A stretch of DNA of 64,000 nucleotides, from the NCBI GenBank assembly GCA_025716855.1, contig JAIXMQ010000005.1:310001-374000 (forward strand), read 5' to 3'. A program made the position numbers and the translations under genes. The notes below the pieces were generated by a model. That model saw only the letters and a program-made list of their open reading frames with translations. It did no database searches and was not told the origin of the DNA. Source of the DNA: Pilaira anomala. Its lineage: Eukaryota; Mucoromycota; Mucoromycetes; Mucorales; Mucoraceae. Positions 1 to 14,385 of this stretch are shown one piece after another (positions within the stretch are counted from its first letter, which is position 1; each line of letters starts with the position of its first letter).

Positions 1-594
1 GTCAGGGAAGAGCAAAGGCCGTGAGAGCTAAAGCCTTGTAAGGAGCTTGGAAAGAGTTGTGAAGTAGAATAATAGTTGTCACTAGAAGAAGTAAAATGTA
101 CGCCTTCGTTTCTAGAAAGAAACAGTTTGCTTAAAATTTATTATACTAATATAAAAATATGATTCTAACGCGGTTCACTAGAGGAGTGTTTGATCTGTTG
201 GCTTAGGCTGACTAAATAAAAAAAAAAAAAGCTCATGTCAAAAACTAGATAATCTATTGATAACTATCAATAAATACGAGCAAATCATAATACCAGGAAC
301 ACATTTGCTATTTACATAGAAAAAGAAAAAGAGAAGAGATACCTGTTACCGTATTTTTTTTTTTTTCTTTCTAAAAAAAACATTTGTTATAGCCTTTGAT
401 TCGTCACATATTTCTGCTTCAAAAACGAGTCAACATGTGTTAATGCAAAAAAAAAAAAATGATTGTCCCCTTATATATTCAATCAAGCTGTTTTTCTTTT
501 TGCGGGTGTTAAATGAAACAGTCATCCATAAACAGAAAATTTTGTTAAAGCAGAAACGTTTTTTTTTTTTTTTTTCAGTTTGAACTTATTCAAG
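1..594. other. 5' intergenic / upstream region of the Elongin-A-like gene
   Basis: No gene is recognised here. The stretch is AT-rich with several A/T homopolymers, and a run of about 20 T followed by CAG lies just 5' of the first ATG (595). It may hold the promoter and 5' UTR of the downstream gene or the edge of a gene outside the window. Confidence 0.4.
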
Positions 595-2128
595 ATGCCT
601 GTTAAATCATTAGTTAGATGTTGTCAAGATTCATTAACTAAATCTTTGGATGGTAAACAAGATATTTTTTTTTTTTTAAAAATGTTGTTTTGTTTTAATG
701 ACTTTTTTTTTTTCTTTATATAAAGTGTTGGCAGAAGTTGGTTGCGTACCCTACAGTTTATTAAAAAACTCACTTCGATGCGCTACACCACAACAACTGT
801 ATCGTATTGAACGTGCTAATCCTGTAAGTTTCCCTCTCTTTCTCTCTCTCTTAATAAAACAATACAAAAAAACAAAGTTTAAACTATTTGCTTTTTTTTT
901 TTTAGGGCCTTGCTGCAGAAACTGATGGTAATTATATCAAGAAATAATTTAAAAAGGGGGGGGGAGTGGGGGAAGAGAGAAGGGAAATTGTAACATTTAT
1001 ATATCATAGAGCTTTGGTTAAATCACTGTCTTATATTTAAAGAAATTCGTGACGATTATGAGCGAGGGTTACATAGAGATCCAAAAGAGTGGAGAGAACT
1101 TTATCTTGTAAGTTGAAAATGTAGTATTTATTTTTTTTATTTTTGTTTTTTTTTTGTGTCACTTTTTTATTAATGCATCATAGAACCAATATAAAGAAAT
1201 GGAAAGGAAACGAAAGGAGATCAAAGAAAGAGTGGCAAGTCAATACAGTAAAATTAAGAACGAAAAAGCTGCAAGATCTATCAAAGTATTACATGGAATT
1301 GTTCCCACCACTCGAAATCACTCATATGAATCTGCAAGTAAATAAAAAGTCTTGAATACATATACATTACTTTTTTTTTTTTTTTTAATCTCACTCTTAT
1401 ATAGGACAATCCACCATGAGTAAATTATTTCAACAGACAAAAAGAGCAGCAAGTAAAGCGTATGTATTTTATTTTATTATTTTTTGCAAAAAAATTAACT
1501 TTTTTTTTTTTGCATAAAGTACATCTATCTACCAACAACCAAAAAAATCTACTGCTGTACCATCGATAGCCCAGAACTTTACTTATGCTCCATCCGCTTC
1601 AAACCTAATTCGTGCGCCAAAGCCTCCATCTAAATTAATGAAAGCATATCAATATAATCGTATAAAATTTCCCATTCAAAAAGCACCTATTGCAGATTTA
1701 ATAGCACCGAGATCAAATGTCCCCCCTAAAATCAATGTAAGTACTCTCTCTTTCCATTTAATAAAAAATCTTTACTTATATTCTTCATTTTTAGGTTGAA
1801 AAGGTGGTAAAAAAACAAAAGGTAAAAAATATATATATATATAATTTTTTTTTACAGCAGTTTTTAGTTTTTTTTTTTTTAATCAATTTTTCTTAATAAA
1901 AGCTGAATGATGAACGAAAAATTGAAAGAAAAACTGAAAAAATCGAAAGAAAAGTTGAAAGAAAGGGAATGAAAAACGATCCAACAAAGACAGACATCCA
2001 GAAGGAACCAAAAAAGAAACCAGCGGCTTTAGTGAATTTTAATATTTTTAATGAGGTAAAATAACTTTTTACAAGAGGAAACACAGCAAATTAAAATCAA
2101 AATGTATTCTTTTTTATAGTTATCTTAA
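595..2128 (+). CDS. ELA1: Elongin-A-like protein (RNA polymerase II elongation factor SIII subunit A family)
   Basis: Predicted exons 595-652, 726-823, 906-927, 1043-1107, 1184-1337, 1405-1459, 1520-1736, 1795-1821, 1903-2055 and 2120-2128, giving about 285 residues in one frame with GT-AG introns. Residues about 4-55 match the Elongin-A N-terminal region: a BC-box-like start (SLVRCCQDSL) followed by an F-box-like stretch (VLAEVGCVPYSLLKN, then RCATPQQLYRIERANP). Next comes a W-R-E-L-Y motif and a basic helical region. In the family this protein binds Elongin C and acts in Pol II elongation and in a ubiquitin-ligase complex. The C-terminal half is Lys/Glu-rich and low in complexity. The last exon is tiny (LS-stop); reading through its donor would end the protein three codons later, so the C-terminus is uncertain. 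A 22-nt exon (906-927) keeps the frame. The gene converges on HEM1. Confidence 0.8.
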
Positions 2129-2710
2129 ATATCTACAGAATAAATTATACGCGATACACATTTTTTTTCTTTTCTTTTTCTGTTAATCATCAAATAAGAT
2201 GGAATAGTAGAGGTCGGTTGGATATGAAGTCGAAAGAGTGTGATGATGAAGAGATGCTATCGTGTTTGTTTTGATGGGATCTCATTTTGATTGCGTTATT
2301 GTCCGTAAAAAAAAAAAGAGAAAGGATCCGATCATAATAATAAAAAAAAAAATGTAAGAGGGCACTCTCTGAATTATGTACTATTATTTTCCCGGCTAAT
2401 TCAACCAGACCATGTGTATTTTATGTATTTTTTTAGGGCTTTCTTTTTATTGTGAATGCGAAAATGTTTACAATTGGAACAGTAAAATGTTTTTATGTTC
2501 TTGTGAAAGACACATTAAAGATATTCATACACTCACAAAGACATTGATAATTTAGCTATCAGATATATATATATATATATATATATATAAAGATTTATTT
2601 GAAGGAAAAAAGAGGGATGCGAAAATATGAAAAAAAGTAAATAGGGATAAAAAAAATGAATGAATGGAGAGGAGGTTTTTTTTTTTTTTTTTTTTCTTCT
2701 GTTTGTTTGT
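2129..2710. other. Convergent 3' intergenic region with TA repeat
   Basis: This is the 3' space between the two convergent genes. It contains a TA dinucleotide run at about 2563-2589 and several T tracts. No coding signal is seen. Confidence 0.5.
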
Positions 2711-4366
2711 TTAGACAGCAGAAGTCTTTTGTTCAGTTTCTTCAATAACAGCAGGCATGTTATGTTCCAAATGTTTATCAGTCCAAATAGGTGTGAACTT
2801 AGGAGCATCCTTGGACCCAATGTCACAACGACCCCCTTCAGCTTCATAATCAGCCACACGCTTAAATCCATAACGGTTCCAAATATCTTCAAGAGACTCA
2901 ATTAAATGATCAATCATTTCAGGTGTATGACCAGGAGAAGGTGTGATACGAAGACGTTCATGTCCAACAGGTACAGTAGGTGCATTAATCGATTGAACAT
3001 AGATACCATATTCATTTAAGAGACCATCCGAAGCAATCTTGGCAGAGGCAGCATCACCTAAAAGAATCGGTACAATATGAGATGAATTGGGTACGACTGG
3101 AATACCCAATTCAGCTAATCTAGCCTTCACTGTACGAGCATTCAATTGTTGTTTACGACGTTCAACATTTGAATTCTTTAAGTACTTGACACATTCTCTA
3201 CCACCTGCAACAATAGCTGGAGGAAGCGAGGTAGTAAAGATGAAACCAGGTGCATACGAACGAATCATATCAATGAACTGAGAGGAACCAGCAATATAAC
3301 CACCTACAACACCAAAACTCTTTCCCAAGGTACCAGTATAGATATCAATTTGATCCATTAAACTACCATTACCACGATGAGGATTAGCTGCATTTAATTC
3401 GAAATCCAAATGTTCTGTTAAACCAGCACCACGGGGACCGTAAATACCAACTGCATGAACTTCATCTAAAAACGTAATTGCATTGTATTTCTTTGCCAAG
3501 GAAACAAATTTCTCAATAGGTGCAACAGATCCACACATGGAATAAACGGATTCAAATGCAATGATCTTGGGTCGGTTGATATCCACCGATTGTAAAAGTT
3601 GTTCAAGATGTTCTACATCGTTGTGACGGAAAATCTTCTTTTCGGCCTTGGAGTGACGAATACCTTCGATCATAGAGGCATGGTTCAGTGCGTCTGAAAA
3701 GATAACGCAGTCAGGTAACTTGGATCCCAGTGTAGATAAAGTAGCATCGTTAGCTACCATACAAGATGAAAATACAAGTGCACCTTCTGTATGATGTAAA
3801 TCTGCCAACTCAGATTCTAACTGTAAATGTAAGTCAGCATTACCAGCAATATTACGAGTACCACCAGCACCTGCGCCATAACGATCTAAAGTTTTTCTTT
3901 TTATACAGATGTTTAGTTTTTTTTTTTTTTCATATATATTATTTATATATATAAATAGTACTCACTTCATGGTATCAATCAAAATTGGGCTTGCACCCAT
4001 ACCCAAATAATCATTTGCACACCAAACAGTCACTTCATCTTTAGGACGAGCAAGATGAGCTCTAGGGAACTTCTTGGCAAGACGATTGATATTATTAAAG
4101 TAACGATAACTCTTGTCTTGATGTTTTTTATCCAACATGGCCTTGTAAAACTTTTCATATTCAAAGTGCTTGGGTTTTTCTTCAACAACTACCTTTTGTT
4201 CACTCGTGTGTAATCCTCGAGTTTGAATAGCAGCTCCCATGACAGGACATTGATTGGCTTTGGTCAATAAACCACTAGCTTTTGTATTCAATTGTCTTAA
4301 AGCAGCAGTATTATTAAAGCTTAAAAAGGGACATGCCTTACGAGCTTGTAAAAGAACTGATTCCAT
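2711..4366 (-). CDS. HEM1: 5-aminolevulinate synthase, mitochondrial (ALA synthase)
   Basis: Two exons on the minus strand (4366-3966 and 3896-2711; 69-nt intron) encode 528 residues, the normal length for fungal ALA synthase. The enzyme condenses glycine and succinyl-CoA in the mitochondrial matrix, the first committed step of haem synthesis. Visible marks: a mitochondrial-type N-terminus, the glycine-rich [12 protein letters not shown] segment, a PLP-binding Asp in FLDEVHAVG (about residue 278), and the PLP Schiff-base lysine in [13 protein letters not shown] (about residue 326). Two Cys-Pro haem-regulatory motifs lie in the N-terminal region (ACPFL at C12, QCPVM at C40); in the family such motifs mediate haem feedback on import or stability. 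The start at 4366 is chosen because the upstream in-frame Met would add a non-targeting Phe-rich run derived from an A tract. Confidence 0.97.
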
Positions 4367-7300
4367 TTCTGGTTTAAGAAAAAAAAAAAAAGTGTGTAAC
4401 AAAAAGTTGTAAAGAAAAAAAAAAAAGAGAAAGGGGAAAAAATCCTATAAACAGCAATTTGATTTTTATAACAAAAAAAAAAAAAAAAAAGTTTTTACAG
4501 GCGTTGAGATTTAATTTGACTGTTAATAATATTTTTTTTTTCTTTTTTTTTTTTTAAAGATTATCTTATTCATTCTCTGTTAAGTTATTTCTAATAACTT
4601 GGATTGTCATCCTATTGCGTTATACTTGATCTCAAGGTGTAATAAACAAAGGGTTTTCTATTTAAAAAGTTTATTTCTGGAAAAAAAAAGACCTGAATTA
4701 TTTCCCTGATTTGTCAGCAGTTATGATTGGATAAAACAAACAATAGACAAGCATATTTTTTAACTCTATTGTTTCAAGTTTTTTTTTTCTTTTTATAATA
4801 AACGGTAACATACCGGAGCAAGGCATTACTTTTGATAATTAAGCTGTATTGAAATAAATGAGTCAAAATATTACACCCCTTTTTTCACTTTATAGATGAG
4901 ACGCTTGATTGTACGACTGACCTGATTTAAAAAAATCCACGTTTTTTTTTTTTATTATTTAACTCAGAATATTTTGTGTCAGCCTAATAATTTCTAATTT
5001 GTCACTCTTGATCAAAGACTTTACTTTACCAATAATAGCAGGGTTATACTCATCGCGCACTAAATAACGTCCTTTAACTCTTATTGTAACAAGTGTGTAA
5101 CGAGATATATAAAAGTGAGAGTGAGAGAGTAAGTTCTCTCTTTGCTGCATGTGATAACGGACAAAGTGTGTGTGGGTAAAAAGGAGAGAATCTAACAGAT
5201 AAAAAAAGTCTTTTTTTGACGCAACGCAATAATAATTACCCTGGTCGTTTTCGAAGGAAAAAAAAAGAGCGAGGGCGCGGGTTAAGATCATTTACCAGGT
5301 ATACTTTTTTTTTTTTTTTGTTCTTTGGTTTCTTTTTTACTTTTTTTTTCTTTCAAGAAGTAAAGAAAAATACAAATCATGCAAAAGACCAAAAAAAAGT
5401 TTGAAATAATTCATACCTCTAAAGGAAAAAAAATTTGTATGAAAATTGCCTCTAAAGTAAAGTCTTTTTTTACTTTCAATACTGGGTTCCTTTTGATTGG
5501 CTGATAGGGGTTTTTGACAGCCTATCAATTAGCAACCCGAGATTTGTTTAAAACCATTTTTCCTGGTTACTTCTTTTTTGTGAAACAATCTCTCTTTTTT
5601 ATTGGTTTTTCAAAAATAAAAAACAAAAAAGCAAAAATTGAGACCTGATTTAAAAATATGAAAGCTCTTTTTTTTTTATTGATTATACAAACAGAGAGAA
5701 GTTTGCTTTCAAGATTTAAAAAAAAAAAAACTTTAACTGAAAATTAAAAAGGTGGTACATAAACCCACCAAGCTCGGGTTTACCATGTTACCGTGGTTTT
5801 ATTTATACACATTTTGCCAAAATTGAATTGTCTCAAAAAAAAAAAACCTAAAGTGTCGCCCTTTAAAAAAAACAGTGTCGTACAATCCATGAGTGTTGTA
5901 CTTTATAACGAAAAAGATGTCGCATACAGTTAGAGTCGCACTTCAATAAGTACAGGTGGTGATATGTTACTTTAAAGGATTATGAGGGACATTACATTTG
6001 TTTTTGTTTATAAAAAAAAAAAAACTCTCTTGGTGCTGCAACATGAGTGGTCTTCTGCCGCTTCTCTGGAAACTAACAAAGTTTTCTCATTAACATGTTG
6101 AATGACTTAATACCATTTTACTGATCAAATATCAGTGCCTGGTTCCATTTGGCGTCTTACTGTAGCATGCTCGGTTGTACAGACCTAATTTCGGTCAACA
6201 AGTATAAATTCAAGCCGTAATGTACTATTGTTTTTGTGAACCGAGGCATACTTTCCTGAAAAAAAAAATCTTTTCCGAATAATAAAACATTAATAAGAGC
6301 CAATCTACATTGAAACCAAAACCTTAAATGATAAAAGTATTATTTGTGCATTAAAAGCTTACAGGTCAATTAAACGTCTTTATTAGTTTAAATGTATTCA
6401 AGCAGAATTAAATGAGTAATTAGAGGCTTTTAAACTTGGCTTCTCATAAAAGTACAATTACAGTTACATGTGTATTACTCGGGAACTTGTTGTATAGAGA
6501 GATAAAAAGTTTCTTATATCATCTCTATATAGTATTTGCCATTTTTAATCATATACGCTTCTGTTGTACAGTATTATTATGCAGGATGCCATATTTTTTT
6601 AAACGTTCGAGAAGTACACGTCAATTACACCAAAAAAATCTCAATGACCGAAGAACAAACAGAGGGGGGCAAATATCTAAAACGTCGCAAGGTTTAAAAC
6701 TCATGCTGTTCATGCAAAAAGTCTGCTGTGTGCGAACGCGAAAATTTCACTTGCATTATTATTATTTTTTTTTTTTTTTACGCCTCTTTTATGATGATCA
6801 GTCTAAAAAAAAAAAAAACTCTTTCCCCGCACAAAGGGGGTTATATTGCAGTAAAAACTTTTGTTTCATATTGTAAAGCACAACTTGCATGTAATAGAAA
6901 GACGTGATAAACGCTCACTTTTTTTTTATAAAAATTGTAATAGTGGCAATGACATTTTTTTTTTAAAAAAAAAAAATATTCTAGAACAATCTTAAAAAAA
7001 ATACACGATTTCAGAAATGAAGCGTAAAAAAAAAAAAGAGCTGTGTAAACAAAATAATATAAATGCAGACAACCTAAAACTATATGTTATAAATTTATTA
7101 TTACGCGTCTCTTCTTCTCCCTCACGTCCAGATAAATAATTTTTCTTTTTAAAAAAGAGAATATATATGTATATCTTTTCATTCCATTTAAGAAAGAGAT
7201 TTTATATATATATATATATAAATATAAGAAAAAGCTGTTTATTCATAAATTTTTTAAACTTTTAGAAAAAAAAAAAAAAAAGAGCATGCAAGTTAAATAT

Positions 7301-7467
7301 AGTTTGTGGTACTATAAACATGTAATATAACGCAAGCACTACTCTTTTTCAAGGTAAAAGAAGTGATGCATTAGTTATAAATATTGATATTTATTTGCTA
7401 TTCGACCTTTTTTTTTTTTTTTATCTCCCTCTTTTTCATATCTTTTTTTTTAATAAAAAAAAAAAAA
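4367..7467. other. 3.1 kb intergenic region, no gene recognised
   Basis: AT-rich spacer between the divergent HEM1 and O-acetylhomoserine sulfhydrylase genes, dense in A/T homopolymers. A minus-strand frame at 4959-5291 ends in a fairly protein-like stretch (RVKGRYLVRDEYNPA followed by KVKSLIKSDKLEIIRL) and could be a gene relic, but no family is recognised. A plus-strand 146-codon frame at 6436-6876 looks like chance because it crosses homopolymers and has no recognisable composition. Confidence 0.4.
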
Positions 7468-9365
<1,898 letters not shown>

Positions 9366-9480
9366 TTAATCTGTATGACACAAATTTTTTGCGCATGAAT
9401 GATGTAGTTTATATAATGAATAAATATTATGGTTCAATCACTAGCTTGTTTCTCAAAATATACACTGACTTTACACGTCT

Positions 9481-9511
<31 letters not shown>

Positions 9512-10620
9512 CGTGAAATAACAATGAACTAATTGATTATGCATCCTGAGGTTGATTTTATTATATCGTTATAAGTTCAGGAATTAAATTTCTTCTTTAT
9601 CTATTGGAGTAGTTAAACCTGATTTAACTGAGTATAATCTACTCAAAGTGTAAAATGCCTTATATTTTATATATATCATTAGCCTTCTTGTGTACCTATT
9701 TATGACATAAATATTACTTGCTCGCTTTACTCACGCCGCTGTAACATCATACTAGAATAAAACATGATCTCTCTTCTAATTAAAAAAAAACAAGACATTG
9801 GTTACTATATCTAGGCTGGATTCGATTGATAACAAACATATATATATATATATATAGGTATATATGCATATATTACTTTCCTCTCTTATGTCAAACTCTC
9901 TTTTCATTTAAAAAAACTGAAATGCTCTACTAATTCTATAAAAAGTGGTTATGTGGTTGATTTTTTTTTTTTATTTTTCTTCGCAAACCACATGTCAAAC
10001 CGCAAACAGGTTTATTTAATTTCATCATTATTTAAGCACTTCTTCTTTCTTTTTCTTCCACTTTCCTTTTCCCTTTTTTTTTCATACTCCCAAAAAGCCA
10101 AATACAGATTTTGTTTTTGCCAATACAACTCTTGGTCTCTTGAAACCTGTATACAATATATGTAGTCGGTGGTATATGATAGTTTCTAATAATTTTATTA
10201 CAGAGAGTACTTTATTCTCTAATAATAAGTATCTTTTCTGGAGACAGACTGCATATTTTCAAGATTGGGAAGAATTTGATGCGACGCGATATGACGAATT
10301 CTTATATGCAAACAAAAAAGGAATGAGAATAAGTGCACTAAACAAGTGTGACATTTGATCTACTGTATTATTTAAGCAAAAGTTTAGACAGCAAAAATGA
10401 CACTGTTTATACCAAACTCGTGTTTAAGAAATATGATGATACTCGTGGTGTAAGCTGTAAAAAACATTAGACACTATTTGTGGTGACATTTTTATGTAAT
10501 ATCATACAAATTGAAAATAGAGGTCTACATATAGTACCAGTACAACTGAAGCACCCCCCCCCCCGATCTAATTACGTGATGTAGAAACGTAAAGACAGAG
10601 CACTACTATGAGGTGAGTTC

Positions 10621-10652
<32 letters not shown>

Positions 10653-10700
10653 ATATCATATATTCCTTCATTACTAACTTTTTATATAGGTTCTAAACCC
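9366..10700. other. Intergenic region with T tract and TAG microsatellite; short coding-like relic
   Basis: Contains a T run of about 30 at 9482-9511, TA repeats near 9840, a C tract near 10553, and a TAG trinucleotide array at about 10620-10651. A short plus-strand frame at about 10230-10358 (containing FQDWEEFDATRYDEFLYANK) looks protein-like and follows a possible splice acceptor at 10201. It is isolated and unrecognised, so it is treated as a possible relic. Confidence 0.35.
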
Positions 10701-11790
10701 TGATGGAACCATTATGTAATATTGAACAAACTTGGAAAGTAAGACGGGGCTCAGCTCCTCCAGACAGCATACTCAAGAACATGAAATAATCTCGCAGCTC
10801 AAGAGAGCAATTGCTGAGTCGTCTTGCAATATTTGGATCTGGTATGTACTGCAGAGTTCCAAGACCAAGAATCAAAAGAAATAGTCGTCAAAGTGCTTCA
10901 AACTCCCAGCAAATGCTATAAACATTTGGAATCAATCACAACAATGAAAGACGAAAGATCAAAAGATTCATTCGATTCAAACCTTTGTCGAACAAGTTTT
11001 TCAAGGCTCGATTTGAACTTACAATTACTACACGGATCAACATATGATAGAAGGAAGCTCTCTTTCAACACACAAAAAAAAAAAAAAATGAAGATTACAG
11101 TTACCCCCCCTTGCTGAAGATCAAGAAGCTCATACAGAAGAGGGTCAAGCAAGTTCCAAGATCATGCAGGTGGTTGGCAAGTCTTCTCCTAGGGAGAAAG
11201 AACGTCTATGATACCCTGCTATAGGAGAAGCGCTTCTTCCTATATTCGACAGTATTTCAAAGAGGATTTAACTTGATCACTTCATCAAAATTCAACAACA
11301 ATTTGGGAAAGGACTTGTCACTTTATACAAAATGCGAGTATACAGGAACTTCTCAATAGTGGGAAAGACTTTTTTAATGACCAAGAACAGTCTACCACCA
11401 ATTCAGCAAAATACTTATTCAACAAAACCAAAAAAAAAAGTGACAATTTACATAGAAAGTTCAGATACAGGATAAAAGGAATCAGCTCTCGCGCATGTTT
11501 GAAGAGCTTCGGATTCTGGGACACGAATTCAATCAAAAAAATTATCATCCAATTCCAAAGAGGATTGAGGTACATATATCCCCCCTTCTTCTTCTTCTTC
11601 ATCCACTTCTGTTGAAATGCGTTCAGGGCTTAAGAGCAATTGGGGAGATCTGGTCAGAAAGAGAAGAGCTTGTAAATAAATCATATCATCAACTATTTAT
11701 TTATTATAGCTACATAGAGTTGTTATTCTTTCTTTTATTATTTTGTATTATGTTTGAACTTCTTGATACGATTTCCCAAAGCCGATGATG
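10700..11790. other. Decayed coding-like region of unknown origin
   Basis: Composition is less AT-biased than the flanks, and both strands show short protein-like frames interrupted by stops. On the plus strand these include SRSSREQLLSRLAIFGSG near 10790 and HTEEGQASSKIMQVVGKSSP near 11130. No single frame is kept for long and no family is recognised. A decayed mobile element or pseudogene is the simplest reading. Confidence 0.3.
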
Positions 11791-11793
11791 TGA

Positions 11794-12553
11794 GAGTACT
11801 GACTGGGCCCAGTATGAGTGGGGGTCACTCTAGTACATATTGGATGAATCTTCTGCTGGTGGTGTAAAAAAAAAATATTTTTTTTTTTTTGAATCAATCT
11901 CGAGAGTTAATAAAGACTCAGTGTTTTTATTACGAGTCCCTACAACTCACATGCAACAAAATACGCCTGCTGTTGTATAATAAACATTTCTCGACCGATA
12001 ACAATAACAAGTACGCCACAAAATTTTGGGAGAAACTCGGCTTCAATTGATTTTTACTCAGGACTTGTGGCAGTAAAAAAAGATTCAAGACGTATAGTAG
12101 GCAATCAATAATCGACTTCAAGTGATCTATCAACCATGAAGTGAAGATCAACAATACCAAGAAGAAGGTCGACAATGTTATCTCGGATGAAGAAACCACT
12201 AAAATACGAACAGACAATTACCCCCTCCCCCCCAGAAGACTGTGCTCTCAAACAAAACTCACAAGCAATAATGGGATTCTGTGGTGGACGACGCATTTGC
12301 TTCAGCCCACAACAATCAACTCAAGACATATTGGAGCTTCCGACCAGATCCCAATTGCTCAAGCAGCCCTCCTGGGCGCATTATTTTTCCACAAAAGAAG
12401 TGGATGAAAAAAAAAAGGGGGAATGTATTATACCTCAAATCACTCATTTTGGAAATTGATATTATACCGAGTGAGAGTGATATTCAAACATTTTTGACAC
12501 ACCAGTAGAAAATTCATCCGTCTGTACTAGAGTGATTGGCCCAGTCAGTACTC
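11794..12553. mobile_element. Short inverted-repeat element (candidate non-autonomous DNA transposon)
   Basis: Left end: GAGTACTGACTGGGCC at 11794-11809, then TCACTCTAGTACA at 11825-11837. The same two blocks occur in inverted orientation at the right: TGTACTAGAGTGA at 12523-12535 and GGCCCAGTCAGTACTC at 12538-12553. The blocks are 15 bp apart on the left and 2 bp apart on the right, so one end carries an insertion or deletion. The ~680 bp between contains only broken reading frames (for example around 12141-12407, +). Two matching inverted blocks at both ends point to terminal inverted repeats of a decayed DNA element. No target-site duplication was identified. Confidence 0.55.
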
Positions 12554-13029
12554 GCTCAGATCGGTTTGGAATTCATATATAAAGAAGTTCAAAATAATAA
12601 ATAAGAACAATTTAACAATAATAAATAATAATAGTTGATGATATTATGATGAGCTTTGTTTCATTGATAGAAAATATCAATACAATTTTCTGAGTGTTTA
12701 TTAAAAGTTTCAAATGGTGATGATTTTTGTGGGAGTAACAGTGTACTTTCAAACGAAAGGGGACAAAAAAAAAAAAAAAGAATACATATAACTATAAGTT
12801 TTATCGTATAAGCAGTTAAAGACCAATACAAAACTGCCCTTTTTTTCTTTTGATCAATTATATTCTTTTTTCAGTTGCAAAGACGTAAAAAATATCACTG
12901 TTTCTCCTCCTTCTCGTTGACCCATTCTACCCAACATACAAGCCCTTGTAAAAAAAAAATAACTATTATATACCGTCCAGATAAAAAATTTTTTTATTAA
13001 ATTATTGAGTATTTTTTTTTTCTCTATTA
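12554..13029. other. Intergenic, no gene seen
   Basis: AT-rich spacer between the inverted-repeat element and the 3' end of the NF-YC gene. It holds A/T tracts and no coding signal. Confidence 0.4.
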
Positions 13030-13975
13030 TTATGGTTCAGGTTTAGGCTTTGATTGATCTGGAGCTTCATAGCCTGGATGTTGTTGTTGTTGCTGTTGTT
13101 GTTGAGCAAACTGTTGTAATTGCAAATGATACTGTTGTACTTGATCTGTAGTAAACTAGATTGAAAAAAAAAAAGTATAAGTAAACAATTTAAAAAAAAA
13201 GAGATCAATTTTTTTTTTTTACCTGATTCAATTGAGGATAATAATTAGGATCAATTTGAGTAGGAGCATATTGAGGCTGATAATAAGCAGCAGCAGCAGC
13301 GGCGGCAGCGGCATTATTTGTAGCGTAAGTAGCGTGATCATAAACAGCACTTGTGGTCTTGGTAGCTTCTTCTCTTGGTACGATATCAATCAAGAAATCA
13401 CACATGTCTGTTTTAGAAATAGCTGTAGCGATATCTGATCTTTGTAAAGTACGACGTTTGTTTTCTTCTGCGTGAACCCTTTTAAACTCTTTTTTTTTAA
13501 TATTCACCTTGTTTTTTTTTTTAATTTTTTTTTTTTTTTTTTTTACCATGCTCTTTTTGTTAATTCTGTAATAAATATTTCACATCCTTTAGCAAATAAG
13601 ATTGGAGCCTATAGACAACCAATGATATTAAAACACTATGCAAAAAATAATGCAAAAAAATAAAAAATAAAAAATAAAAAAAGTTTCTCTCTCTCTCTCT
13701 CTTTCTCCCTTCACTCAATTACCTCTGCACTAATCATCTATTTTTTAAAAAATGAGAAAAGTTTCAAGTCAATAAAAAAAAAAGTTTCTTTCCAAGAAAT
13801 TTCAAAAAAAAAATACCTTGACATCTTGGTCAGTCTTCATTACTTTCTTAATACGAGCTAAAGGTAAAGGATGGTTCTTGAAGTCCGAGTCAAACGTTTC
13901 AGCGTTATGCATCTCTTCCTGCCAAAATTTACCTAAATCAAATACAGGTTGTCCACTAGGGGCAGTGGTCGTAAG

Positions 13976-14022
<47 letters not shown>

Positions 14023-14134
14023 GATAGTGTTGTTGTTGTAATTGTTGTTGATGACTTGTTGAAGCTTGTTGTTGTTGTTGTTGTGGTGGCGGAGGTTGAA
14101 CATGATGTTCTTCATGTTGTTGTGGGGTTGACAT
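13030..14134 (-). CDS. HAP5: CCAAT-binding factor subunit C (NF-YC / HAP5), histone-fold protein
   Basis: Five exons on the minus strand (14134-13817, 13737-13723, 13608-13547, 13478-13223, 13155-13030) encode 258 residues. The protein pairs with NF-YB through a histone fold and, with NF-YA, binds CCAAT promoters. The order is a Gln/His/Pro-rich start (HVQPPPPQ and a run of about 17 Gln), [11 protein letters not shown], then the histone fold [17 protein letters not shown] + MISAE + [21 protein letters not shown] + [20 protein letters not shown], then [12 protein letters not shown], an Ala run and a Gln-rich tail. Exon 2 is a 15-nt micro-exon that supplies exactly MISAE, so the fold is complete only after splicing. 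The start at 14134 excludes an upstream Phe-rich frame made by an A tract. The small-protein gene lies 251 bp upstream on the same strand. Confidence 0.95.
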
Positions 14135-14385
14135 TATATATATATAAAAAAAAAAAAAAAAAAAATTAAGCGCGCGGATACGAAAAAAGATAACAAGAAA
14201 AAAAAAAGGAAAATGTAAAAATAAAAAAAATAAATAAAAAATTATGACGTTCACAAAGCCACTTGTTTATTTTTATTTTAATTACCCGACGGGATGGATC
14301 GATGATCTCATGCTTTATTTGTAATTCACATGTTGTTAAATATTAGTTCGAAAGAAAGAGAAGGGTATGGGCATCAATGTTTATT

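Noticed and set aside
4959..5291. 110-codon minus-strand frame
   Set aside because: The second half looks protein-like, but no family or splice partners could be found. It is mentioned only as a possible relic.
6436..6876. 146-codon plus-strand frame
   Set aside because: It crosses T and A homopolymers, shows no domain, and has no promoter or splice context.
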